From contig NZ_CP109009.1 of NCBI RefSeq assembly GCF_036226685.1, positions 7,963,501 to 8,027,500 on the forward strand: a stretch of 64,000 nucleotides of DNA. Reading direction: 5' to 3'. How positions within the stretch are numbered: the first letter of the stretch is position 1; each line of letters begins with the position of its first letter. Under the pieces are notes generated by a model. That model was not told the origin of the DNA. It saw only the letters and a program-made list of their open reading frames with translations, and did not search any database. The translations under genes were made by a program, and so were the position numbers. The DNA is from Streptomyces sp. NBC_00690. Lineage in GTDB: Bacteria; Actinomycetota; Actinomycetes; Streptomycetales; Streptomycetaceae. Of the stretch, positions 35,612-44,893 are shown in pieces.

Positions 35612-36759
35612 CAGCCGGCCCCCTCCTCCGTCCGCTCCCCGGCCTCCTGGTCGGGCAACCGTACGGAGAGGGAGTGACGGAACACGTCCCGAGGATCCCA
35701 ACACGCCTTGGCTGCCTGCAACCGTGGGTAGTTGTCCTTGAAGTACAGGCTGTGCCACGGCACACCGGAGGTGTTCCACTCCGGGTTGGCGACGTCGGCG
35801 TCGGCGTAGTTGATGTGACAGCCGTCCCCTGTACCCCCGGGCGCGGGGACCCCGCCGGTGGCGGCGAAGACATCCCGGTAGAACTCGCGCACCCAGGTCA
35901 GATGCTTGTCGTCCTCCTCGGGGGAGTCCCACTCGGTCGCGAAGATCAGTCGCATGATGGAGTCACGCTGCGGCATCGCGGTCGCGGACGGATCGACGGT
36001 GTTCACCGCACCCCCGTAGGAGGCCAGCATGATCCCGGCCGTCATGTTGGCGTAGTCCGGAGTGGTCAGACTCCGGTAGACCGCGCCTATCTGATCGTCC
36101 GACAGTCTCGCCCGCAGATAGGCCGACTTGAACTTCGCGTGCTTGGTGTGGTCCGCCCGGTCCGAGACTCCGGGCCAGGTGGTCGTGTGGAGCCAGGGGA
36201 GTTCCCGCCGCTCCAGGACGACCGGTTCCGCGTCCGTCCCTTCGCGGACCGCCGCCAAGTAGGCGCTCAGCAGACCCTCCGCGTCCGGGAGGGACGCGTC
36301 CATCTGCAGACTCATGATGACCACGCCGCCGTTCGCCCGGGGCGTGGCACCGATCACGCTGTACATACCGGCGTACGGTGAGTCGGGGCCGCTGTTCCGC
36401 TCGTGCCACTCGCCGTGGTTGCGCAGCAGACGGGAGAAACTCACCTCGTCCAACATGGCCCACGGCCACAGCAACTGTGCCACCAGCAGCCGCGCTGGCG
36501 GCGTCGGGAGCAACTCGGCCGGTTCGTCGCCTTCGGTGTCCGGGCTGCGGAACCAGTAGCGGGTTGCCACACCGAAGTTGCCGCCCCCCGCTCCTGTGTG
36601 CGCCCACCAGAGGTCGTGCGCCGGATCCTGCGGGTCCCGGGTGGCCACCACCGCGCGGGCGGTGCCCGAGTCGTCCACCACCACCGTCTCCACGGCGTGC
36701 AGATGGTCGACGACCGAGCCGAACAACCGCGACAGGGGCCCCCAGCCGCCACCACTGAT
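35611..36759 (-). pseudogene. 5'-truncated BBE-type FAD-linked oxidoreductase
   Basis: The frame carries the second half of a berberine-bridge-type oxidoreductase: ISGGGWGPLSRLFGSVVDHL, WWAHTGAGGGNFGVATRYWF, and the typical end WNTSGVPWHSLYFKDNYPRL then AKACWDPRDVFRHSLSV. Full-length relatives have roughly 150-200 more N-terminal residues, including the FAD-anchoring PP-loop and flavinylation site, which are absent. Upstream of 36759 the same frame becomes Pro/Ser/Thr low-complexity, the out-of-frame shadow of a polyketide-synthase fragment. So the gene lost its 5' end by recombination and is very probably nonfunctional. Confidence 0.75.
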
Positions 36760-36763
36760 GTGA

Positions 36764-37030
36764 GCCGTGGGTGGTCCAGAGGTGGGCGAGGGAGACCATG
36801 ATGGCCCAGAGGGCGGGTTGGATGACGTCGACGCGTTGGAGGAGTTGGTGGTTGTTGAGGGCGTCGTGGAGTTTCCAGTTGGTGTGGGGTTCGAGGGCTT
36901 GTGCGCATTCGTCGAGGCGTTGGGCGAAGGTGGGGGATTCGGTGGCGAGGTGGAGTCCCATGCCGGTCCATTGGGAGCCTTGGCCGGGGAAGATCCAGAG
37001 GTGTTTGATGTGCCCTTCGGGGGCCGTGGT
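36764..37030 (-). pseudogene. Orphan polyketide synthase acyltransferase fragment
   Basis: About 89 codons read TTAPEGHIKHLWIFPGQGSQ, WTGMGLHLATESPTFAQRLD, then VDVIQPALWAIMVSLAHLW, which is the N-terminal third of a modular type I PKS acyltransferase domain. It stops before the GHSxG nucleophile and continues directly, in another frame, into the FAD oxidoreductase remnant. No other PKS sequence is in the window. Its third-position usage (many G and T on the plus strand) differs from its neighbours. Confidence 0.75.
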
Positions 37031-37209
37031 GCCTCCGGCAACGGCAGCAGACACGGTGCACGCCAGAGTCAGGAGGAGTACACGCAGTGGCAGTGGCTGA
37101 CCGTACGGAGCGCGGCGCTCCCCCAACCGTTCTGACCGGCGGCGGGAGCGTTCCCGCCGCACGGACACTCACGCCGATGACAGTGCCGACAAGCCGAGCT
37201 GGAGGAAAA

Positions 37210-37437
37210 GTGGAAGACACGTACGAGAACCGGCCCAACGCCATACTCACCGGTGGCCCGGCAGAGCTGCTGCCCGAAGGGGAGCGCATCCGCTTCGTCG
37301 TCGACCAGACGGCCACGGTCAAGGTGCTCAAAGGCAATCGGTACGAGCACTGGGAGCCGTCGCCGCAGACGGTCCCTCACACGGGTGGCGAACTGAGGGT
37401 GTTCCGCTGGGTGCGTTTCACCTACGTCGCCGAGTAG
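37210..37437 (+). CDS. DUF5988 family small protein
   Basis: This 75-residue protein reads YENRPNAILTGGPAELLPEG then IRFVVDQTATVKVLKGNRYE HWEP and FRWVRFTYVAE (shown in parts), matching the short DUF5988 family of actinomycetes, often found near natural-product genes. I chose the GTG at 37210 because GGAGG lies 4 bases upstream; an ATG at 37177 and one at 37087 are in frame. No function is known. Confidence 0.6.
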   Translation: MEDTYENRPNAILTGGPAELLPEGERIRFVVDQTATVKVLKGNRYEHWEPSPQTVPHTGGELRVFRWVRFTYVAE

Positions 37438-37919
37438 CCGGTACGTCGGGGAGCGGCCGGATCGGCAGCCCGCGCGGGGTCGCCGCCCCGGGGCGTCGTC
37501 GCTGTCGTGCCGCGGCCCGTCGGACACCTCCGAAGGCGCACCCCGTCGGCCGCCTCCGATTGCGCCGGCAGGGGGCGGCCCGCCGGCAGGTGCCTCACCG
37601 GGCACCAGGGCGGAACTGGCCGCGACGCCTTGACTCCTTCAGTGTCACGGTGTGCAGACTGCGGACCTCTGCCCTCCCCGGCGAGCTGAGGCGGACCCGC
37701 ACCTCGGCCCCCCGGACGGCTGCTGCTGAAGCGTCAGGAAAGGCAGTGCCGCCCACCGCGAGGTTCCCCGCAGCCGGCTCCCGGGACCGTTCTCATATGG
37801 CCAGAACCGCGCCTTCCGGTCATGTGGCGCATTGACCGGACAGCACCGTCGCGGTTGCATGCATGTGCTCCTTCGGTAGGGAAACGAAGGAGGGGCCGTG
37901 TCCTACTTGGGGGGAAAGA
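37438..37919. other. Intergenic region, nothing recognised
   Basis: The 480 bases before the secreted beta-propeller gene contain no credible gene. The region is GC-rich and includes a CGCATTGACCGGACAGCACC stretch near 37830 that could hold part of the next gene's promoter. Confidence 0.35.
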
Positions 37920-39023
37920 ATGAGGGGAAACACGAACCGAAGCACCAACAGACGTATGAGGGCCGTTCTGAGCACGGCGGTTGCGGTCTGTGCAGTGACG
38001 GCGGTGTTACCCGGAGCCGCCTCCGCCCAGCCCACAGCGGCGGGTGACGGTGGAGCCGGTGTTGAGAGGATCAGCGTTGCTGCTGGCGGCGCCCAGGCCG
38101 ACCAAAACTCTGCCGGCGCCTCGATCACCCCCGACGGCCGCCACATCGTCTTCTCGTCGTCGGCGAGCAACCTCACTCCCGACGGTACGACAGGAGATGA
38201 CCGGGTGTATGTCCGCGACCAGCGGACGAGTCAGATCAATCGGATGGGGTCCTACGCCCCGCTCCAGCCCCCGGTGATCAGCGGCAACGGTGGATACGTC
38301 GCCTATCCGTTGCAGTGGATGAACGGCATTCGGATTCGCCAGTATCAGGTGAGCACGGGAGCCACGGCCTCCGCCAACTGCTCGGCCCACAGCTGCAACC
38401 AGCCGTCGCTGACCGCGGACGGCCGCTCCATCGCCCTGGTCATCCTCTTCAGGCCGCCGGCGACCGGCCAACGCATCGAGGTTCAGGACTGGGACGGCAC
38501 CAAGAAGACCGTCGCCGACCTCAACCACACCCGCCCCTCCACGCCGTCCATCAGTGGCAACGGCCGCTACGTCGCCTACCAGGACGGCTTGGCCGAGGAC
38601 GTCTTCATATGGGACCGGACCACCGGTACCACCTCTGGTCCGATCGAGGGCCCGTCCGTAGCAGCGACACTCGTTCAACTCAGTGACGACGGCACCAAAG
38701 CCGTCTATCTCTCGGGCACCGACACCTACGTCCACGATGTGGCCACGGGCACGGCCCAACTGGTGTCGAACGTCAGGGGCGTGGCCATCGATCCCACCGG
38801 CCGCTATCTGCTGTACGCCCCGCATGGCACGAGCGGCGCCTCACTCACACTGCGGGACCTGCCGACGGGCACCGACGAGATCGTTGTGAACCAGCCCGCC
38901 TCGGCCGGGACTGACGCGGTCAGCGCAGGTGGGCGCGATGTGGTCTTCCAATCCACGGCCGACGACATCGTGCCCGGCGACACCAACGCCAAGTCGGACA
39001 TCTTCGTCCGCCACTTCTTCTGA
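37920..39023 (+). CDS. Secreted TolB/PD40-like beta-propeller protein
   Basis: This 367-residue exported protein has a strong GGGGGGAAAG ribosome site before its ATG, and residues 1-36 form a signal peptide (MRAVLSTAVAVCAVTAVLPG, cleavage after AASA). The mature protein repeats blades of the PD40 type: ASITPDGRHIVFSSSASNL, PVISGNGGYVAYPLQW, PSISGNGRYVAYQDG, VQLSDDGTKAVYLSGTD, VAIDPTGRYLLYAP. This is a beta-propeller of about six blades without an attached catalytic domain, so it probably binds a ligand or protein outside the cell. Confidence 0.8.
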   Translation: MRGNTNRSTNRRMRAVLSTAVAVCAVTAVLPGAASAQPTAAGDGGAGVERISVAAGGAQADQNSAGASITPDGRHIVFSSSASNLTPDGTTGDDRVYVRDQRTSQINRMGSYAPLQPPVISGNGGYVAYPLQWMNGIRIRQYQVSTGATASANCSAHSCNQPSLTADGRSIALVILFRPPATGQRIEVQDWDGTKKTVADLNHTRPSTPSISGNGRYVAYQDGLAEDVFIWDRTTGTTSGPIEGPSVAATLVQLSDDGTKAVYLSGTDTYVHDVATGTAQLVSNVRGVAIDPTGRYLLYAPHGTSGASLTLRDLPTGTDEIVVNQPASAGTDAVSAGGRDVVFQSTADDIVPGDTNAKSDIFVRHFF

Positions 39024-39048
39024 CCGTCCCTGCCGCCACGCCCACCAA

Positions 39049-39082
39049 TGTCCCACCGCTCCCGCACGGGAGCGGTGGGACA
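39049..39082. terminator. Strong bidirectional terminator
   Basis: TGTCCCACCGCTCCC (39049-39063) pairs perfectly with GGGAGCGGTGGGACA (39068-39082) around a GCAC loop. It lies between the convergent propeller and repeat-protein genes. Confidence 0.8.
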
Positions 39083-39152
39083 CTCACAAATGGATCAGGC
39101 TGTCGAAGCCCCGGGACCACGACCCTTCAGTTCCGGGTACTGCTGCCCCAGG

Positions 39153-39929
39153 TCAGGAGAGGGCAAGCTCCTTCACACCGCCGAGCTCGTGGACCCAGCC
39201 TGCGCTGAGGCCGCCTTCCTTGACGTAGGCGTCACCACCACCGGTGAGCACTCCGATCCGGTTACCCGACAGCTCCAGCTGCTTCACACCGCCGAGCTCG
39301 TGGACCCAGCCTGCGCTGAGGCCGCCCTCCTTCACATAGGCGTCACCACTGCCCGTGAGGACCCCGATCCGATTGCCTGCGAGATCGATCCCGACGACGT
39401 TGTTGAGTTCGCTGACCCAACCGGCGCTCAGCCCACCCTCCTTGACCAGGGCTTCGCCGGACTGCTTCACGATCCCGATCCGGTTGCCTGACAGCTCCAG
39501 CTCCTTGACTCCATTTTCCTCCAGCACCCAACCGGCGCTGAGGCCGCCCTCCTTGACCAGCGCATCGCCGGAGTGTGTGAGCACCCCGATCCGGTCGCCC
39601 GACAGAGCGATCTGCTTGACGCCCGCGAGTTCGTGGACCCAGCCTGCGCTGAGGCCGCCCTCCTTCACATAGGCGTCACCGCCGTTGGTGAGAACCCCGA
39701 TCCGGTTGCCCGACAGGGCCACTTGTCTCACGTCTCCCAGCTCATGGATCCAGCCTGCCCTGAGGCCGCCTTCCTTCACATAGGCGTCACCGCCGTTGGT
39801 GAGGACCCCGATCCGGTTGTCCCCGTCGCCGGAGACCGTGGCGACCGCGGATCCGGTGGCTGCCACGACGCCTAAGGAGGCGAGGGCGGCCACGACAGCA
39901 CTGAAGAGAGACAGTTTCCTGATGAACAC
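39153..39929 (-). CDS. Secreted protein of six 37-residue repeats
   Basis: This 258-residue protein has a GTG start with AGGAAGG 7 bases upstream, chosen over an ATG at 39953. A signal peptide (LSLFSAVVAALASLGVVAAT) precedes six nearly identical 37-residue repeats of the form NRIGVLTxxGDAYVKEGGLS followed by AGWVHELGGVKQLELSG. Only a few positions vary. The pattern of short strands (RIGVLT, AYVKEG, VKQLELS) suggests a small six-bladed propeller resembling lectin or RCC1-like folds. The last repeat ends flush with the stop. The DNA itself is also repetitive, implying recent duplication or gene conversion. Confidence 0.8.
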   Translation of the reverse strand: MFIRKLSLFSAVVAALASLGVVAATGSAVATVSGDGDNRIGVLTNGGDAYVKEGGLRAGWIHELGDVRQVALSGNRIGVLTNGGDAYVKEGGLSAGWVHELAGVKQIALSGDRIGVLTHSGDALVKEGGLSAGWVLEENGVKELELSGNRIGIVKQSGEALVKEGGLSAGWVSELNNVVGIDLAGNRIGVLTGSGDAYVKEGGLSAGWVHELGGVKQLELSGNRIGVLTGGGDAYVKEGGLSAGWVHELGGVKELALS

Positions 39930-40657
39930 AGAAAGACCTTCCTGAAAGATCACAAGAGCCGGAGCAGCCAGGCGGCGGCTCCGGGAAGAACGATCACAAC
40001 GACCGGCTCACTGCTCGACGCAGTGTGCTCCAGGGCGGGTCCATGCGACGGACACTGCGGGAGCAGCAGAGGGAGCAGGACATCGGTTGCCAAGAGGCAC
40101 TGAGGCGTACTCCTCTCATGGCTTGCCGACACGCGTGAGCGGTTGTCGGAGGGAAGGGCGGGAACGAAGCGAACCTGCCGCGTCTTCGGACCAGTGGTAC
40201 GGACCGGTGCTATCGGTGTTGCCGTTCTCGTGGTGCAGCTCGTGCAGAGTGCGCGAGGGCGTCGCCGCCGGGCTGTCCGGTGCTTGTGCTCCGGGCTTCC
40301 GGCCCCGGGTAAGTCTCACCCAACGGGCCCGATTACCACCGCTGAATTCCCGCCATTCTCCGACCAGTACTCTTCCGGACTCCGGCAGCGGACGCATCCC
40401 GGCACCTCCACAGCGATGGCGGACCTGCCGGAAGCAACCCCTCCACCCGAGGGTTTGACCCATCCCCCTTGCAGTCACAACCGACCACAACTGAGCCGCC
40501 CTGTCCGCCGACGGATCGACACACGGAACGACACAACGGAGCGCGAGTGCCATCCGCCCGTCGGTCCCGCGGAGCCTTCGCGAAAACCCGTTGGCGGACC
40601 GAAGCGACCACTGCTACCTTCCCGGAGGCCGTGCGAAAGAACGAGGAGGTGGTACCC
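39930..40657. other. Intergenic region, nothing recognised
   Basis: This 728-base region sits between the divergent repeat-protein gene and the small peptide/hydrolase pair. I see no supported gene on either strand. Both flanking promoters must lie here. Confidence 0.4.
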
Positions 40658-40711
40658 GTGAACGCAGTATCGACATGGGTGCTCCCCTCCGGGGTCACGG
40701 TCGGGCGATAG
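40658..40711 (+). CDS. Possible 17-residue leader peptide
   Basis: GAGGAGGTGGTACCC precedes a GTG opening MNAVSTWVLPSGVTVGR and a stop, 46 bases before the hydrolase start. The ribosome site is near consensus, which argues for translation, but the product matches nothing known. It may be a leader, or the first codons of a gene whose remainder was lost. Confidence 0.35.
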   Translation: MNAVSTWVLPSGVTVGR

Positions 40712-40757
40712 GTCGTCCGGGAGCGCCGTTCAAGAGCACTCCCGAAAGGGCACGACC

Positions 40758-41477
40758 ATGCACTTCACTTCTGAACGGCGTCTCGACGACGGCGTCCTTG
40801 AGCGCGAATTCACCCTCGGCGAGATCCCCGGAACCCTGTGGACGCCTGGCGCCGAACCCGCTCCACTGATCCTGATGGCCCACAACAACGGCCTGCCCAA
40901 GGCGGCATCCCGGCTGGTGGCCCGGGCCCGGAGGTCCACGGCGTACGGATACGCGGTGGCCACCATCGACGCCGCAGGGTGCGGTGACCGTCCCCGGTCG
41001 GCCGCCGACGAGCAGGCCCGGGCCGACCTGCGTCGGGCGTTTCAGTCCGGCGATCCCGTCGACGACATCTTCGAGTCCTTCATCGGCCCGCTGGTCGACA
41101 ACGCCGTTCCGGATTGGCAGGCGACCTTGGATGCCCTCCTGTCGCTGCCCGAGATCGGAGGTCCGGTCGGGTACTCGGGGTGGACGGCCCTCGGCATCCG
41201 GCTGGCTGTGGTCGACCCGCGCATTGCGGCTGCCGGGTTCTTCGCCGGGGGTTTCGTGCCCCGCGCCCAGCGCGAGGAGGCCCGGCGGGTCACCATTCCG
41301 CTGTTGTTGCTGCTGCAGTGGGACGACGAAGGGAACCCACGGCAACGAGCCCTGGAACTGTTCGACGCCTTCGGTAGCAGAGAGAAGACACTGCACGCCA
41401 ACATGGGCGGGCACGTCGGCACCCCGTGGTTCGAGGTGGAGGACGGGAACCGGTTCTACGACCGGCACCTGAAGTGA
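40758..41477 (+). CDS. Dienelactone-hydrolase-type alpha/beta hydrolase
   Basis: This 239-residue protein has the family's typical order: APLILMAHNNGLPK, ATIDAAGCGDRPR, then IPLLLLLQWDDEGNPRQRAL (acidic residue region) and a late His in NMGGHVGTPWFE. Relatives I know usually read GYWGLSMG at the nucleophile elbow; here it is GYSGWTALG, so Thr143 occupies the usual Ser position and Ser140 lies three residues earlier. It may therefore be catalytically altered. CGAAAGGG lies 8-15 bases before the ATG. Confidence 0.78.
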   Translation: MHFTSERRLDDGVLEREFTLGEIPGTLWTPGAEPAPLILMAHNNGLPKAASRLVARARRSTAYGYAVATIDAAGCGDRPRSAADEQARADLRRAFQSGDPVDDIFESFIGPLVDNAVPDWQATLDALLSLPEIGGPVGYSGWTALGIRLAVVDPRIAAAGFFAGGFVPRAQREEARRVTIPLLLLLQWDDEGNPRQRALELFDAFGSREKTLHANMGGHVGTPWFEVEDGNRFYDRHLK

Positions 41478-41619
41478 GGCCGGCCCGCCAGGCCGACACC
41501 ACACAGTAGGCGGTGACCTCCAGGACGCCGCTCATCGAGGACGGGCCCTGGCCTCCTTGAGCCCCCGGGTCGTCGTGGTGCATCTCCATGGCGACCCGGA
41601 CGACCCGGAGTCCGTCGGA

Positions 41620-42912
41620 TCATGAATTCGGCTTGGTGGCCCCCGTGGTGGCGGCCTTCTCCAATGGCCGTTCCGATGTGCTGGGGTCGCCGGGCAGGTC
41701 GGGACTACCGGTCGGTCGGGGTCCGAACAGGCCGACGGCGAGGGCCACGACCGCGAGCCCGGCGGCACCCCACAGAAGTGAGATGATGCCGGCCGATTCC
41801 ACGATGGTGCCGCCGAGGAAGGCGCCCAGGGCGATGGCGGCGGTGAAGACACCGACGTAGAGGCCGGTCACATGCTCTACGCGATGCGGTGCTGCCTGGG
41901 TCATCCAGATCTGGCCGGCCACCGACAGTCCGCCGTACGCCAGGCCCCAGAGGGCGACACTGACGCCGGTGAGAATGGGGACGGTGCTGAAGAGCGCGAG
42001 CAGGGCGACCGACGCGGCGATGCCGGCCGTCAGGCCCAGCACGGTGACCCGGGCACGGCGAGCCGCGAGGGCGCCGGCGGCGAAGTTGCCGATCAGCCCG
42101 AAGAGGCCGTAGACCAGCAGGACGAGGGCGACGGAACCCGGCGAGAGCTCGGTGCGCTCCTCAAGGACCGGCCGTACATAGGTGTAGGCGCCAAAATGAG
42201 CGGTGACGAGGAACAGGATCAGGGCCAGACCGACGGTCACCGAGGGGATACGCCACAACGGTTCGCGACCGGTCTGGTCGTCCGTGCCGGCAGGTGCGGA
42301 TGGGCGGGGCAGCCGGGGTAGCGTCACCAGCAGGCCGACGGCGAGGACCACCGCGCCGACGGACAGACTGGCGAACGCGGCCCGCCAGCCGAAGGAGTTG
42401 CTGATCAGTGTGCCCAGGGGCACACCGACGACCGAGGCGGCGGCGACCCCGCTGACAGCGGCGGACACCGCCAGCGCTGCGTTGCGGGGTGCCACGAGCC
42501 GGGTCGCCACCGCAGCCGCCAAACCCCACACCGCTCCCATCCCGATGCCCAGGACGATCCGGGACACCACCAGCAGGCCGAAGCCCTCTGCTACGGCGCT
42601 CAGTGCGTTGCCTGCCGCGAGCACCACCATCGCCACCGCCAACACCACGCGCCGGTCGAGCCCGCCCAGCAGACGTGGGACCGCCGGGGCGGTGACGGCC
42701 GTGACCAGGCCGGTGACGGTCAGGCTGAACCCGGCAGTCCCCGAACTGATGTCCAAGCCGTCTGCCATCGGGGTCAGCACCCCGACCGGCAACATCTCGG
42801 ACGTCACCACCACGAAGGTGCTCAAGGACAACACCACGACCGCCAACCATTGCCATGGCGTGGTGTGATCCGAATCGGGGCCGGTGTTCTGGACTGGTGC
42901 ATGCGAAACCAT
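41620..42912 (-). CDS. MFS transporter, arabinose/sugar-efflux or drug-exporter type
   Basis: This 430-residue membrane protein has about twelve hydrophobic segments and a major-facilitator layout: LSTFVVVTSEMLPVGVLTPM in helix 1, GLLVVSRIVLGIGMGAVWGL for the helix 4-5 region with its Arg-rich loop, and LYVGVFTAAIALGAFLGGTI near the end. The sequence resembles AraJ/YdhP-type exporters. The start at 42912 begins right before the hydrophilic N-terminus; its ribosome site is weak. It is divergent from a LysR regulator, which probably controls it. Confidence 0.9.
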   Translation of the reverse strand: MVSHAPVQNTGPDSDHTTPWQWLAVVVLSLSTFVVVTSEMLPVGVLTPMADGLDISSGTAGFSLTVTGLVTAVTAPAVPRLLGGLDRRVVLAVAMVVLAAGNALSAVAEGFGLLVVSRIVLGIGMGAVWGLAAAVATRLVAPRNAALAVSAAVSGVAAASVVGVPLGTLISNSFGWRAAFASLSVGAVVLAVGLLVTLPRLPRPSAPAGTDDQTGREPLWRIPSVTVGLALILFLVTAHFGAYTYVRPVLEERTELSPGSVALVLLVYGLFGLIGNFAAGALAARRARVTVLGLTAGIAASVALLALFSTVPILTGVSVALWGLAYGGLSVAGQIWMTQAAPHRVEHVTGLYVGVFTAAIALGAFLGGTIVESAGIISLLWGAAGLAVVALAVGLFGPRPTGSPDLPGDPSTSERPLEKAATTGATKPNS

Positions 42913-42965
42913 GGGACCAACCAAGCAGCGCCGCACGGCCGGAACAACAGCGATCTCCTCACCGT

Positions 42966-42986
42966 TCGATCAGCTAGAGTAATCGA
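42966..42986. promoter_or_regulatory. LysR-type T-N11-A operator
   Basis: TCGAT-N11-ATCGA is a dyad with the exact T-N11-A spacing of LysR binding boxes, placed between the divergent MFS and LysR genes. Confidence 0.6.
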
Positions 42987-43010
42987 TGAGGCGTGCCGGA
43001 AGGGGACTCG

Positions 43011-43934
43011 ATGAATCAGGTTCACGTTCAGGAGATCGAGTGCCTGCTCGTCCTGGCCGAAGAGCTGCACTTCGGTAGGACCGCCGCCCGACTGGGCTGT
43101 TCCCAGAGCCGGGTCAGCCAGCTCGTCGCCGGCCTCGAACGCCGGGTCGGTGTCCGGTTGGTGGACCGCACCAGCCGAAGTGTGGGACTCAGCCGATTCG
43201 GCGCGCAGTTCGTCACCGAGGTGCGCCCGGCCTACGAGGAGCTGGCCACCGTGCTCACCCGGGCTCGTGAGCGCGCCGGCAGCGGCGCCCTGTGCCAGCT
43301 GCGCGTCGGCTTCCATGGCAGCGTCTACGAAGAGGTCACCGAGGCGTTCCGGCAACTGCGGGCCCACCACGACGTCATGATGGTGCTGAGCGAGATTCCC
43401 CTGGGTTCACCCTTCTCGGCGGTGCTCGCCGGCCGCCTCGACGCCGCTGTGGTCGAACTGCCCGTCCGTGAGGCGGCATTGACCACCGGTTTCCGTTTCC
43501 CGCCGCAGGACCGGTTGCTTGCCGTCGCGGCCTCCCACCCGCTGGCCGGCGCCGGGCGCGCACACATCGAGGAACTGGCCGGGCTGGACTTCGTCCACCC
43601 GATCGGTGACGCCCCCGAGTACTGGATGGCCGCCCGGGTGCCCCGTTCCACACCCGCGGGTGCGGCCATCCGTTCCTCCGCCGGGATCGCCACCGTCCAG
43701 GAGGGCCTCGCGCTCGTCGCATCCGGTGAGCACGGCATGCTGGTCTGCCGCCCGCTGGCCGAGCGGGCCACCCGGAGCGATGTGCGCTATCTGCCGGTCG
43801 ACGGCCTGGACGAGCCGTCGCAGATGGGGCTGATCTGGCGCACCGACCGCACCAGCCGGCAACTGACAACGCTCGCCGGGCTGCTGGACGAGGAGTTCCG
43901 TCGGGTGAAGATGCCTGAGGGCCTTCCGGTGTGA
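43011..43934 (+). CDS. LysR family transcriptional regulator
   Basis: This 307-residue regulator has an N-terminal winged helix (IECLLVLAEELHFGRTAARL then GCSQSRVSQLVAGLERRVG VRLVDR, given in parts) and a periplasmic-binding-like effector domain. The start at 43011 follows GGAAGGGGA by 4-5 bases. It is transcribed divergently from an MFS exporter with a LysR box between them, the standard arrangement for autorepression and inducer-dependent activation of the exporter. Confidence 0.9.
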   Translation: MNQVHVQEIECLLVLAEELHFGRTAARLGCSQSRVSQLVAGLERRVGVRLVDRTSRSVGLSRFGAQFVTEVRPAYEELATVLTRARERAGSGALCQLRVGFHGSVYEEVTEAFRQLRAHHDVMMVLSEIPLGSPFSAVLAGRLDAAVVELPVREAALTTGFRFPPQDRLLAVAASHPLAGAGRAHIEELAGLDFVHPIGDAPEYWMAARVPRSTPAGAAIRSSAGIATVQEGLALVASGEHGMLVCRPLAERATRSDVRYLPVDGLDEPSQMGLIWRTDRTSRQLTTLAGLLDEEFRRVKMPEGLPV

Positions 43935-44893
43935 TGCGTGTGGTGTCGCGGCCGGGTGTTCTCGACGGTGCCCGCCCTTCCTCCTTCGGCTGTGTGGAAC
44001 CGGCCAGTGCCACCTGGTCGCCCGCCGTCTTCAACAGGACCGTACCCAGGGGCTGTTGGAGGCCGGATACGTTCCCTTCCGTCGCCCCGGTGGTTCAACG
44101 GCCCCAAGTCGCAGCATGGTTGTGCAACGGGCGCGATGGTCAAATGTGAATTCTCGATGGACGGCGGGTGACCCGACGCAGCCCAACTGACGTGCAGCGA
44201 AAGGTATTTGGGCTCATCGGTCGGGGATACAGGACCCCTCATCGTCTCGGATCGTGAGACGCGAACGGGAATTCCTTGCATCCGCCCGAGACTTGTGGCG
44301 ATCATCGTTTCATGACCACTCCGACCTGCATCCCCAACACGCCACCGGGCGTGTATCGGGCTGCGGTCACCCGCGTCTGTTGTCAGGTCTGAACCTCTTC
44401 TCACGGTTCGACCCCTGCCGTCCGCCGCGTCACCGCGTTGGCAACGGCACCGACGCCCCCCCCGGAGTAGCCATGGTGAACGGTACCGATCCATCTCGCA
44501 CGAACCTCGGGCCCGCCACGCGGACAGTTGCTGCGTCGGCCCTCGTGCTCCCCTTCCGTCACCCCCGTCCCCCTGTTGCGTTCGGCGGCTTCGCCCCCGA
44601 GCGATCGTTCGTCGAAGAGACGCCCGCAGTGCTCCCAACCGCTGGAGCACACCGGCGTACCGCGATGCCTTCCGTACCCTCGCGTGGGCTCTCGCGCAGT
44701 CGCGTGCTTTCCCTGCCGTGCCTGTCGGGACACGAAGGCCGGATGTTTCCGTTCGGTGAGGGCCTCTGTCGCCGCTGAGGCAGCGCGCGTGACGGTGCGA
44801 CCGCATTCTCGGTGACCGGGTTTTCCGAGTCGACGTCACGACCACCCCAGCACGAGTTCATTTCAGCGACACCGGAATCAAGGGGACTTTTTC
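43935..44893. other. Large gap before the asnB cluster
   Basis: The largest gene-poor stretch in the window, 959 bases. No long frame has family-like sequence. A 26-codon frame at 44312-44392 ends with RAAVTRVCCQV, recalling cysteine-containing leader peptides of actinomycetes, but it lacks a good ribosome site. The asnB promoter probably lies in the right third. Confidence 0.4.

Noticed and set aside
36764..37030. First suspicion of a polyketide synthase gene from the FPGQGSQ motif
   Set aside because: Only about 89 codons of one acyltransferase domain are present, without the active-site GHSxG and without flanking domains, so it is recorded as a fragment.
43935..44893. A hidden gene in the large gap before asnB
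   Set aside because: All open frames there translate to Arg/Pro/Ser-rich sequence without domain motifs, and none has a convincing start.
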